Shown piece by piece: positions 26,101 through 34,981 of a stretch of DNA of 64,000 bases. Numbering within the stretch: position 1 is the first letter of the stretch; each line of letters starts with the position of its first letter. The translations under genes and the position numbers were made by a program. The notes beneath the pieces are model-generated. The model did no database searches, had not been told where the DNA came from, and saw only the letters and a program-made list of their open reading frames with translations. This stretch comes from Apostichopus japonicus (taxonomy: Eukaryota; Echinodermata; Holothuroidea; Aspidochirotida; Stichopodidae). Location of the stretch: the NCBI RefSeq assembly GCF_037975245.1, contig NC_092569.1, positions 29,058,668 through 29,122,667 on the forward strand. Direction: 5' to 3'.

Positions 26101-26113
26101 TGGCAGAAGGTAA
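1853..26113 (+). CDS. CC2D1: CC2D1A/B (Lgd) orthologue, 3' 21 exons, 5' end outside window
   Basis: Coding exons: 1853-1968, 2096-2180, 3086-3318, 4390-4566, 5535-5622, 6262-6392, 6865-6921, 8119-8259, 9930-9988, 10869-10985, 11849-11919, 12591-12649, 13289-13440, 14171-14267, 17290-17409, 17988-18067, 21660-21723, 23779-23899, 24335-24411, 25254-25301, 26087-26113 (TAA). All introns are GT-AG and the exons join in one frame (2,120 nt; one base of the first codon comes from an upstream exon), giving 705 visible residues. Visible order: DM14 modules at about 1-67, 67-204 and 234-296; helical region 296-401; C2 domain about 402-568; lysine-rich linker and coiled C-terminus 568-705. In the CC2D1/Lgd family the DM14 repeats bind the ESCRT-III subunit CHMP4/Shrub and the C2 domain binds phospholipid; the proteins act on endosomes in cargo sorting and Notch control. 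Vertebrate members have four DM14 repeats and about 850-950 residues, so one repeat and the N-terminus are probably upstream. Function is inferred from the family. Confidence 0.93.
2640..2715. repeat. Dispersed repeat copy related to the 9.1-9.7 kb array
   Basis: The stretch from GTCTGTTTGTTATACTAG to GAGTGGTTAC has the same word order as the unit arrayed at 9137-9700 (GTCTGTGTATTAGACTATA, CCAG, CTTTAATTGA, GAGCC, GGTTAC). A third relative is at 31107-31172. This suggests a dispersed family that has been amplified in tandem at one place. Confidence 0.4.
3086..4566 (+). CDS. CC2D1: CC2D1 exons: Pro-rich linker and second visible DM14
   Basis: Exons 3086-3318 and 4390-4566. The first encodes a Thr/Pro/Ala/Gln-rich linker and then a basic DM14 helix (VLEALMQRRERYKTMADKA). 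The second encodes QYEDAIKMERAGRPVNYGEL, then PELPDFPPLP, a motif typical of CC2D1, and an Ala/Pro/Gln-rich tail. The intron between them (3319-4389) carries a diverged duplicate of its own 3' end, with a second acceptor-like site at 4213-4214. If that site were used it would add only two codons before TAA. Confidence 0.9.
4080..4400 (+). repeat. Duplicated intron 3' end with a second acceptor
   Basis: Two diverged copies of about 135-150 bases lie in tandem. Both run from AATCACTATATGGA/AATCACTATATAGA through CAATATTTTG and ATGCTATACTT to TTACCGCAGCAATAT. The second copy carries the acceptor at 4388-4389 used for the exon at 4390. The first carries an identical-looking acceptor at 4213-4214 followed by CAA TAT TAA. 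Confidence 0.7.
5535..5622 (+). CDS. CC2D1: CC2D1 exon: Pro/Ser-rich linker
   Basis: A short low-complexity exon (KPAGPGGGRSQPVVSPSAAP and onward to RKS). It is identified by position and frame: phase 0 in after 4566 and phase 1 out into 6262. Flanks are a pyrimidine-rich ACAG acceptor and a GTAAGA donor. It has no family signature of its own and is the exon most likely to vary between transcripts. Confidence 0.75.
5877..6226 (-). mobile_element. tRNA-derived SINE, minus-strand copy
   Basis: Read on the minus strand it starts with a tRNA-like head: box A-like GTGGTTAAGGCAGTGGACTT, then box B-like GGTTCAAGCCCTGGCC. The body includes TTGTGTCCTTGGGCAAGGCA and CTTCACCC. Close copies lie at 11066-11368 and 21255-21622 on the plus strand, so this is one SINE family with three copies in one gene's introns. 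It ends just before the exon at 6262. Confidence 0.85.
6262..6921 (+). CDS. CC2D1: CC2D1 exons: third visible DM14
   Basis: Exons 6262-6392 and 6865-6921. The first encodes VKESMNERQLKLLQEKQKKV and continues through AKKQGDMEEAKRLIIIAK. The second encodes GFDPMIEAAENGLPVNMDS. This is the clearest DM14 in the window. The split after AAG matches the intron position in the two preceding modules, as expected if the modules arose by duplication together with their introns. Confidence 0.92.
6922..8118. other. CC2D1 intron
   Basis: Apart from the tRNA-like fragment at 7125-7250 this 1.2-kb intron shows only G-rich and A/T-rich low-complexity sequence. No coding signal was seen on either strand. Confidence 0.5.
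7125..7250 (-). mobile_element. Truncated tRNA-derived repeat
   Basis: On the minus strand there is a box A-like GGCCGAGTGGATAAAGGTA and a box B-like GGTTTGATCCCTGGTC, then a short tail. It differs from the SINE family at 5877/11066/21255 and looks truncated. A remnant of a similar head (CTTTATCCACTC) is at 12010-12022. Confidence 0.5.
8119..10985 (+). CDS. CC2D1: CC2D1 exons: helical region between DM14 repeats and C2
   Basis: Exons 8119-8259, 9930-9988 and 10869-10985. The first begins IPKLPDEEVSHAVSPPLDAA and ends in an amphipathic stretch, MYSRLISTLQKQIE. The second gives QCQTLAQAYRELGNAQTAN. The third gives RFQEYCQNSQEDKDLLVMAH and then a HNDPVPRFHFEQRT motif that in CC2D1 proteins precedes the C2 domain. 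Phases 0, 2 and 2 join cleanly. The 1.7-kb intron between the first two is largely a 130-bp tandem repeat. Confidence 0.9.
9137..9700. repeat. 130-bp tandem repeat, about 4-5 copies
   Basis: Units begin at about 9137, 9267, 9398, 9517 and 9648 (spacing 130, 131, 119, 131). Each carries AACTGACCTNATGGTCTGTG, ATTAGACTATATAGTCCAG, CTTTAATTGATGAGCCATGG and TAACTTGGAGTAATGGTTAC. The unit starting at 9398 has a shortened GGAGTAATGGTTACC segment. It fills much of the intron 8260-9929. Confidence 0.85.
10080..10850. repeat. Degenerate short-period repeat
   Basis: Words such as ACAGTGATAGTG, GTGCACACCA, CAATGAT and TATATACAGTGA recur irregularly every 40-60 bases through this intron. They suggest an old, decayed minisatellite. 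No clean unit could be defined. Confidence 0.35.
11066..11368 (+). mobile_element. tRNA-derived SINE, plus-strand copy
   Basis: The head has GTGGTTAAGGCAGTGGACTT and box B-like GGTTCGAGTCCTGGCC. The body matches the copies at 5877-6226 and 21255-21622, including TTGTGTCCTTGGACAAGGCA and GGTGCCCCAGGAGAGATTG. It lies in the intron after 10985. Its tRNA-like head is not an intact tRNA gene. Confidence 0.85.
11849..17409 (+). CDS. CC2D1: CC2D1 exons: C2 domain
   Basis: Exons 11849-11919, 12591-12649, 13289-13440, 14171-14267 and 17290-17409. The first gives the opening strand (EAEITIIEGSNYKQQ). Next come EEIDTFVKFEFPYPS, then a long exon through VEYKHSSKVQVNLKARSFLS, then GLGLLRGDRSLGTASLKLAD, and finally LCEGRKDTGGTLEVKICVHH. 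The order and the (G)..LGTA.LKL.DLE and EGR+.TGG.LEV+ signatures match the C2 domain of CC2D1A/B. C2 domains bind membrane phospholipid; the usual multi-Asp calcium loops are not obvious, so binding may not need calcium (inference). Confidence 0.92.
13490..13870 (+). mobile_element. Repeat with hammerhead-like motif (Penelope-like remnant?)
   Basis: A pyrimidine-rich stretch (CTTAATCCTCTCTTTGTCGC region) is followed by GAAGAATATCCTGCTAGGA, TCGAAACGTCAGGCC and CACAGGCTCTCTAGTGGATA. The same order occurs inverted at 20165-20545. The core at 13779-13817 fits a hammerhead layout. Stem I is GCCT/AGGC, followed by CTGAAGA, a TATCCT-gct-AGGATC hairpin, GAAAC and GTC. Very short stem III hammerheads are known from Penelope-like elements; assignment to that class is inference because no reverse transcriptase is present. 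Confidence 0.5.
13779..13817 (+). ncRNA. Hammerhead-ribozyme-like motif
   Basis: Stem I strands GCCT (13779-13782) and AGGC (13814-13817) are perfectly complementary. The core CTGAAGA (13783-13789) fits CUGANGA. Stem II is closed by a GCT loop, GAAA is at 13806-13809, and GTC is the cleavage triplet position. Stem III would be only the self-complementary ACGT, so cleavage would need a dimer. One unpaired A (13790) between the core and stem II departs from the consensus. Activity is unknown. Confidence 0.45.
14516..14980. repeat. 164-bp tandem repeat, about 2.8 copies
   Basis: The word GTGCAAGCTGCTGATATCA recurs at 14516, 14680 and 14844, exactly 164 apart. The second and third units are almost identical, while the first differs by scattered substitutions. 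The third unit is truncated and runs into two copies of a 50-base unit containing ACAAGATGCATG and CACAGTTCAATACTGT (about 14960-15056). Confidence 0.9.
15847..16098. repeat. Pair of diverged direct repeats in intron
   Basis: TACTGGTGTTCAGGTAGC followed by AAGTTTGTTTGAT (15847-15901) recurs as TACTGGTGTTCAGACAGC followed by AAGTTTGTTTGAT (16044-16096), about 197 bases apart. The rest of the 3-kb intron 14268-17289 shows no coding signal. Confidence 0.5.
17988..26113 (+). CDS. CC2D1: CC2D1 exons: basic linker and coiled C-terminus
   Basis: Exons 17988-18067 (Ser/Thr/Lys/Pro-rich: SVTKSSPTKAAATKPSPSKA), 21660-21723 (NPQVPDTIDVLKFEILQLKKK without its last residue is diagnostic of the family tail), 23779-23899, 24335-24411 (AYMIRLESNEKLLENLAIDA), 25254-25301 (DKAILYLKKKQLVANE) and 26087-26113 (FERMGGRR then TAA). 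The tail matches the conserved helical C-terminus of Lgd/CC2D1. Exons 21660-21723 and 23779-23899 are both phase 0 at their junction. An acceptor-like site at 23238 lies in a SINE copy and is not needed. Confidence 0.9.
19495..20545 (-). repeat. Tandem duplication of a repeat; second copy carries the hammerhead-like segment
   Basis: Unit 1 (19495-19848) and unit 2 (19849-20545) share their left part (AAGAAAAGTTACACCAG to TTTAGAATATGTTG) and their right part (ATTAGTAGACAAGGGATGG to AATTGGGACTT). Unit 2 has about 380 extra bases (19978-20357), including the hammerhead-like motif at 20227-20265. The right part is the reverse complement of the pyrimidine-rich segment at 13560-13690. Either unit 1 lost the middle or the middle was inserted into unit 2. 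Confidence 0.65.
20227..20265 (-). ncRNA. Second hammerhead-ribozyme-like motif
   Basis: On the minus strand the motif is GCCT, TTGAAGA, a hairpin GATCCT-gct-AGGAT, AGAAAC, GTC, AGGC. It matches the copy at 13779-13817 in order and spacing. The first core base is T instead of C, which would be expected to abolish cleavage if the family is a hammerhead. Confidence 0.4.
20819..21148 (-). pseudogene. hAT-like transposase fragment
   Basis: A 109-codon open frame with no homologue in the host genes here. The segment DCHVLHHAVSLNTKS followed by LENVVHKTVYHKCSE resembles the C.(H)ILHN...D.E.VV.KIY.HFS region of hAT transposases. It has no flanking coding sequence in any frame, so it is a scrap inside the CC2D1 intron 18068-21659, on the opposite strand to that gene. 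It could also be a chance frame. Confidence 0.35.
21255..21622 (+). mobile_element. tRNA-derived SINE, plus-strand copy
   Basis: The head is TTGTGGTAAAGTGGTTAAGG, with box B-like GGTTCGAGCCCTGGCC. It is the longest of the three copies and keeps the tail CAGTTGCGCTATATAAGAAC. It ends about 40 bases before the exon acceptor at 21659, close enough that it might supply or disturb branch-point sequence (inference). Confidence 0.85.
21724..23778. other. CC2D1 intron
   Basis: Contains the SINE-type copy at 23239-23457 and otherwise AT-rich sequence with A/T homopolymers. No exon is needed between 21723 and 23779, since both flanks are phase 0. Confidence 0.6.
23239..23457 (-). mobile_element. Second SINE-type repeat (copy in CC2D1 intron)
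   Basis: This stretch is the reverse complement of the repeat at 41500-41712 and 61803-62012. It shares GTGTTAGCTCA, GTCGTCCAGTTACAGAGTT, GACAATTGACAAT and CCTGCTTGCAGGAGGATC. The GTTAGCTCAGTGGCTAATGC head resembles tRNA box A. On the CC2D1 strand its edge happens to read TTTTAG followed by an open frame of 57 codons, a false exon. Confidence 0.7.
24719..24897. repeat. 14-bp minisatellite
   Basis: About 12 copies of CTGGTATCAAGTAT with variants (CTGGGATCAAGTAT, CTGTTATGAAGTAT). It directly abuts the foldback element at 24902. Confidence 0.9.
24902..25178. mobile_element. Foldback MITE with long imperfect terminal inverted repeats
   Basis: The left end AGTTCAACCTGGTTAGCCCT is matched by the reverse complement of the right end, AGTTCAACCTGTTTTACCCT. 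Complementarity continues inward through GCTTGG and GATTTTCCAGGTATCACATG to about 90-130 bases per arm. It encodes nothing. No convincing target-site duplication could be read, so its superfamily is open. Confidence 0.7.
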
Positions 26114-26480
26114 CCATGGTTTCCAAAATATACAAGATGAAATTTGCATATTGGCAAGTCTAAGGTGAAGCTCCAATAGTGGTTTACCTGAAGAAAGGAG
26201 GATCACCATGACATACAGTAATAAACAAGTTATAAAGCTTTTAAGTTAACAGAAGTGGCTGAGCAGTGACGGTACCAGGTTGCTGTGAATTACAGAATTT
26301 TAAAAGTCGCAATTTGTCTGATGTAGTTTGGTTATGTGTTTCATTTTAATTAGCGGGTTTGGAGGGGGAGGGGATGGGAGTTGGGGTATTAAAGTGGCAT
26401 GGGGAGGGCAACAGTTCACCATTAGTAAATTTTACAAGCATTGGCTCATGATAGAAAATAAAATACACCAGAATTTTTCC
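26114..26480 (+). other. Probable 3' UTR of CC2D1
   Basis: Non-coding sequence directly follows the TAA at 26111-26113. The first AATAAA hexamer downstream is at 26457-26462, about 350 bases after the stop, and is the best visible candidate polyadenylation signal. The true end was not determined. Confidence 0.4.
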
Positions 26481-29417
<2,937 letters not shown>

Positions 29418-29423
29418 GACGTA

Positions 29424-29844
29424 TATGGCAAGCCATGTGGGACAAACACCGCATAATATATCCGCGTATTAATTGAATATACATGTGTTTTACATGCGTA
29501 TAGTTTCGCTTTTAGAAGCAATCTCGCGAGCCCGCCAAAATATTTATCGTTGATATGTGTATACAGCAAGAGCGGGATGTGTTTTCTTGTACATTCGAAT
29601 TAATCCGTGCATATATTGGATTTAATCCCCTATGTATTCTATTTAATACGTGTATATATATTCGAATTAATACGTGTATTTATTCGAATTAATACGTGTA
29701 TATATTCGAATTAATACGCGGATATATTTGTGCCATATGATTGGCTAATAATATATACGCGTATATATTCCAATTAATACGTGTATAAATTACGATTAAT
29801 ACGCTGATATTTTATGCAGTGTTTGTCCCACATGGCTTGCCATA
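29424..29844. mobile_element. Inverted-repeat element with 6-bp target duplication
   Basis: The left end TATGGCAAGCCATGTGGGAC continues through AAACACCGCATAATATATCC. The right end read in reverse is TATGGCAAGCCATGTGGGAC and AAACACTGCATAAAATATC. GACGTA flanks both ends (29418-29423 and 29845-29850), a 6-bp target duplication. The inside is mostly repeats of ATTCGAATTAATACGTGTAT and variants, themselves related to the subterminal CGCGTATTAAT. It is non-coding. Confidence 0.85.
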
Positions 29845-30329
29845 GACGTAGAATCACCTACAAAAGCAATGGAGATACTATGAGGTCAAACATGATGTGT
29901 GACTGGTGACAATCGTCAAAAGGGTTATTAATGAAAAAAAAAATGGGAAGTACTTGGTTCTTAGGCAAAAGTGTACACCTAGTTGGTCATTTTCAAGCCC
30001 GAGATGTGCCATTTCCGGTGATATGGGGGGGGGGGGGTTGAAACCAGAAATTTTCTAGTACGCTGCGCGCCAATCAATAAACGAGAGATTCAAAATCATC
30101 CAATCCTTAATTGCTAACAGCCGTTTATTGCTAAATATTAATAAAAAAATATGAATAACTATCACTCTTCCATTGAACGATAAAGTTAAAGTATAGATCG
30201 GGAAAGAAATCTTGTCATTGGACAAAAATTCCTGTTTTCACTCCAAGATTTGTCCGATGTTTATCAAATTGCTTAACCATATTGGTATTTGGACTGCTCG
30301 CAAAACCAGTGTTTGTAGCATGCACACAG

Positions 30330-30482
30330 TAGTTAATCTGCTTAATAAAATTAATAATCTGTTTAATCAAATTATTAATCTGTTTAATCAACTTAAATAA
30401 GTTGATTAATCAAATTAATCATATTTTTAATCAAATTAATTAATTTGATTACTTAATTTAATAGTCTAAGTAATCAAATTAT
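30330..30482. repeat. AT-rich palindromic cluster
   Basis: TTTAATCAAATTA, TTAATCTGTTTAATCAA and their complements alternate, e.g. CAACTTAAATAAGTTG at 30388-30403, which forms a perfect hairpin. Strong cruciform potential; no coding signal. Confidence 0.6.
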
Positions 30483-31106
30483 GGACCAGATGACCAGAGA
30501 GGGGGAGTGGAATGGGGTGACTAACCGTTCGGCTATTCAGGGATGGTTCTAGAGTAATGGGGGAGGCCATTAGCAAGGCAGCAAGTACAAGGCAGCAGTC
30601 GGAATTTTGTGGCTCCAAAACCCATCCAGTTGGAATTTCAGCCACTACCCCCCCCCCCCCCAATCATCAGGCCTTAGCTACGTCCATGCCTACGAGTGTT
30701 GTTATCGAGAAGAGAGTAAACTAATTAGTTTCATTTACATTAACGGATGACTTGTCTTGTTATTTCAAATATACTATCCAAGAAATATGAATAATTTGAG
30801 GGCTTCTGATTTACGAGATATTCAGTTTTAAAATATGCTAAAGCTCTGAATTTGTCATTTAAGGCTAAATGACTGATGACGTCAGCTCGTCGGTGCATAT
30901 AGGCCTAAATGTTAATGTTTTATCAATTGTATTAACTCAACTAAAATTTTGTTCTTAATATCTTCATATACAAAAAGCAGAGCACCATTGGTCAACATTT
31001 ACACTATTTATCATTGTTAAACTTTTAGAGTATTGAAGAAAAATATTTCAGGCGGTAAGTCTTGTTTTCCTATTAAGTTTATGTTTTCTATCTGACGGAC
31101 GAACTG

Positions 31107-31172
31107 AACAGGGTGTTATACTAAGTATCCCAGCCGCTTTAATTGATAGGCCTCGGATGTATGAAAGGTTAC
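31107..31172. repeat. Dispersed copy of the 9.1-9.7 kb repeat family
   Basis: GGTGTTATACTAAGTATCCC, GCCGCTTTAATTGATAGGCC and GGATGTATGAAAGGTTAC share word order with the arrayed units at 9137-9700 and the single copy at 2640-2715. Confidence 0.4.
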
Positions 31173-31820
31173 TGGTTTTCTCAAATATTAAAAGACTGTG
31201 GTAAAGAAACACAACCTGGGACGATAACAGAGTTGTTTAGCGGTCTAAATGCCACAATTAATTATGTTGTGTCTACATTCTTCCTAAAAGTTCTTTCTGA
31301 TGTTCACGTTCTTTGAATATTATGTCTCTTCATCATAATGATCTCGTAATTGACTGTAAAACTGATAGTTGGGAATTTATAATCAATGGGCCTTTTATGA
31401 TTTACGAAAAAGTTGTATTCAGAACTTTGGATTAATCTCGAAACTTTGTCATGGGAGAGGATGCGAGGAGGGCGGGGGGGGGGGGGTGGGGGTGGTATGG
31501 GCAGTGTCGTAACTAGCTCAGTGCAGCTGGTGTGGACTCGTTTTGTCAGGGCCCTATGGTGAGTATGACCGATAACCGCCTGAAGATAAGTGCTTACAAT
31601 AAGAATATTTATTAGTTTTCTTAAATAAAATGTTCAGTTCTTAAAGTTCTCTCATGATACTCCATCGAACTGAGAATTCAAACAAAACCATGTCCTCCAC
31701 AGAGAAAGCCTCAGTATGCTATATCTAGGCGTCTACGTTGCCGAAAATGTACACAAATTCTCAGCCAAATCCAAACCATGATTGGGCTTAGTTGAATGAA
31801 GACTCTCTTCTGGGGGAACA

Positions 31821-32150
31821 TTTCTATTGCTGCACCAGGGCTAGATCGCAGCCTGCAGCACCACTGTTGGGACTGTGGCAGGGAGTGGAGGAAGGGGAGG
31901 GGGATTTCTATTGCTGTCTCAGGCTAGATCGTGCCCTGCAGCACCACTGGTGGGACTGTGGCAGGGAGTTGGGAAGGGGAGGGGGATTTCTATTGCTGCA
32001 CCAGGACTATATCACGCCTTGCAGCTCCACTGGTGAGCCTGTTGCAGGGAATGGGGGAAGGGGAGGGGGAATTTCTATTGTTGCATCAGGCTAGATCGTG
32101 CCCGGCGGTACCACTGGTGGGACTGTGGCAAGGAGTGGAGGGGATTGCAC
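31821..32150. repeat. 84-bp tandem repeat, about 4 copies
   Basis: TTTCTATTGCTGCACCAGG recurs at about 31821, 31905, 31987 and 32072, each followed by GCTAGATCG, GCAGCACCACTG, TGGGACTGTGGCAGGGAGT and GGAAGGGGAGGGGG. Two overlapping open frames here are products of this GC-rich repeat, not a gene. Confidence 0.9.
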
Positions 32151-32399
32151 ATCACCTGTTTATTTCTGGCTATGATTCTGGGCGAGTGGGCATACTAGAG
32201 AGTGGTATTGAGAAACCTCTTTTCTAAGGACAAGCAATTATCAGAGATTTTCCTGGCACCAGTTAATTGACTCAAGTCACTGTGTAACTTCTATATACTT
32301 GAGAGTTTAGTGACTTGAGCATTGCTTTGACAAATATATTATCACTAGTCTTATATCCTTTACATAACCCAACTGATGTAATAATTTTAACAACTTCAC

Positions 32400-33058
32400 A
32401 TAATCATCAACTGATGTAGTCATATACTGTTTACCTCCCTTCTGAATAACCATCAACACACTGAGGTAATCATGAACTGGTTACCTATCTTACATAATGA
32501 TACATTCCTAATCCATGTAATCATAAACTACTAACCTATCTTACAAAATCATACATTCCTAATCCATGTAATCATAAACTACTTACCTACCTTACATAAT
32601 CATACATTCCTAATCTATGTCATAATAAACTACTTACCTATCTTACATAATGATACATTCCTAATCCATGTCAATAAACTACTAACCTATCTTACAAAAT
32701 CATACATTCCCAATCCATGTAATCATAAACTACTTACCTACCTTACATAATCATACATTCCTAATCCATGTAATCATAAACTACTTACCTATCTTACATA
32801 ATAATACATTCCTAATCCATGTAATCATAAATTACTTACCTATCTTACATAATACATTCCTAATCCATGTTATCATAAACTACTTACCTACCTTACATAA
32901 TCATACATTCCTAATCCATGTAATCATAAATTACTTACCTATCTTACATAATGATACATTTCTAATCCATGTCAATAAACTACTAACCTATCTTACATAA
33001 CCATACATTTTTAATCCATGTTATCATAAACTACTAACCTATCTTATACATAATGATA
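32400..33058. repeat. 51-bp tandem repeat, about 12 copies
   Basis: The unit contains CATACATTCCTAATCCATGT, AATCATAAACTACTTACCTA and TCTTACATAAT. Copies differ by point changes and short deletions (ATGTCAATAAAC variants). Confidence 0.92.
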
Positions 33059-33079
33059 TTTTAAGTGATATTTCTGCTG

Positions 33080-33760
33080 CTGGAGATCATTTTTTTTAAT
33101 CGGTGACTTTAATTTTGATCTTTGTAACCAGCCGCTAACTATTTCCTTATTAACCTCACTGCCTGTGGCTTTCACCCAACTATTAACAAGCCCACTAGAG
33201 TCACTACTAACAGTTCTTCTCTTATTGATAATATACTTACAACTTAAATAATACCAATGCTGGTGCTAGGGTGAATGTAGCTGGTGTTTTCACAACTGAT
33301 ATCAGTGATCATTTTCCTATTTTTTACACTCTATTTTGAAGTCAAGTTCTATTCCTGGTTATGCTCCAATTTACTCTCGCAATTATTCTGAACATAATAT
33401 CCGACATTTTGCCTCCTGTATATCTAGCACTGATTAGAGTGAAGTTTTTCTGGCAAATAACACCAACACTGCATTTGATACCTTCAATAATAGTTTTAGC
33501 CAGGCTTATTCAGACTGCTTCCTACTGTATAGAGTACGGCAAAGGCTAAAGAAAAAGCAACCTTGGATTACAAGTGGACTCCTTGTCTCAATTAAACGTA
33601 AGAATATACTGTACGAGACTTACTTAAAGTCACCAAATCAAGTTAACAAAGATTCCTTCACCAAATATCGAAATAAGCTCAATCACAGTATGCGCATAGC
33701 AAAGAGAAAACATTATACGTGTATGCATATTCAACAGCTCTAAACATAAACACTATTTTA
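33080..33760 (+). pseudogene. Decayed LINE fragment (endonuclease end and linker)
   Basis: Translated pieces, with frameshifts between them, give GDFNFDLCN, then LTACGFHPTINKPTRVTTNS and SLIDNILTT, then DISDHFPIF, and near the end PWITSGLLVSIKRKNILYE and FTKYRNKLNHSMRIAKRKHY. This order (GDFN, S..DHF, PWIT.GL..S...KN.LY, Y+N.LN...R.AKR) is typical of the endonuclease domain and following linker of non-LTR retrotransposons. It is truncated at both ends and broken by frameshifts and stops. Confidence 0.75.
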
Positions 33761-33800
33761 AACAATGGTAAAAGTTTTTCAATTACCCTAACAACTTCAA

Positions 33801-34010
<210 letters not shown>

Positions 34011-34712
34011 AGTTTACTAATCAATTCTCAATAAAAATCAAACATGAATATGTAAACAGTAATTCAAATGGAATACAGAAAGCCAAGATAATAAATTCTG
34101 TGTAAAACCATTTTATGCAATCTATTAACGCTTAGATAAACTATACTTAGAGGAAAGAAAAAAAAATTCTCTGCATTTGATTCAGCAACACAACCTTTTA
34201 AGATGTAACTTTTTGTGAGAAATGCATGTTGAATTCCAACAGACTATCCCATCCATTCCATCCCATGCCATGATATGAGTAATAACTATTGTTAATGAGA
34301 AACGTATCTGAACTTATACCTGTTTACACAATAGTACATAATATCATTGTCTCGTGACTGATAATAATACATAAGAATATGTGTGTCTGTACTTGTTTTC
34401 TTTTCTAAAAACAAAGAAATTGCAAGTCCTCAGATGAAAAGAATCAACAGGTCCTCAGAAAAATGTCATTGTTAAGGGGTATTGTCAAGGTTATGGTACG
34501 TGAAGAGTGGAAGAAACACCTGGGTCCTCAGTCTGAATGTAAAACACACCTGGGTGTGTCTGTGTCTGTTTAGAGTAGTTTTGAGGAGCTGGGGTTGAAT
34601 TTGGGTTATCTGTGACATTTCTGTTTGCTGATATGGATGATATATTTGCTGAATTCCAGTGTGTTTGTTAGTTTTGATCCTCTTATCAAGTACTTATTGG
34701 AAAGAACCGTAT

Positions 34713-34981
34713 CTAGATGGGTCTTATCTTCATTTCTGTGTATTTGATGTTATATTGACCTCCAGGTAGATCAAACCAGTTTATGCTTGATTGATTATCA
34801 TCTGCTGCCATGTAGTCACCATTGAGGTTAGATGCTGCACAGTCCTTGTACCACCAGGCTCCATGGTATATAACAGCACAGTTATAACTGCCTGTTATAT
34901 CATTGTCCCTGTCAAAGGTACTGAAGGCAGAGTTAAGATGAGCACTCAAAGCCAAACCACCAGGTAAAACTCCATCTTTAT
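34713..34981 (-). CDS. FReD gene 1, terminal fibrinogen exon
   Basis: Encodes the end of the domain: FSTFDRDND (calcium-site pattern), YNCAVIYHGAWWYKDC with both cysteines of the C-terminal disulphide, SNLNGDY, and YTEMKIRPI then TAG. It appears fully intact. It is separated from the previous exon by a 2.5-kb intron that includes a 55-bp minisatellite. Confidence 0.93.

Noticed and set aside
31792-32227. Two overlapping plus-strand open frames rich in Gly, Cys and Trp
   Set aside because: Encoded by the 84-bp tandem repeat; no splice or domain support.
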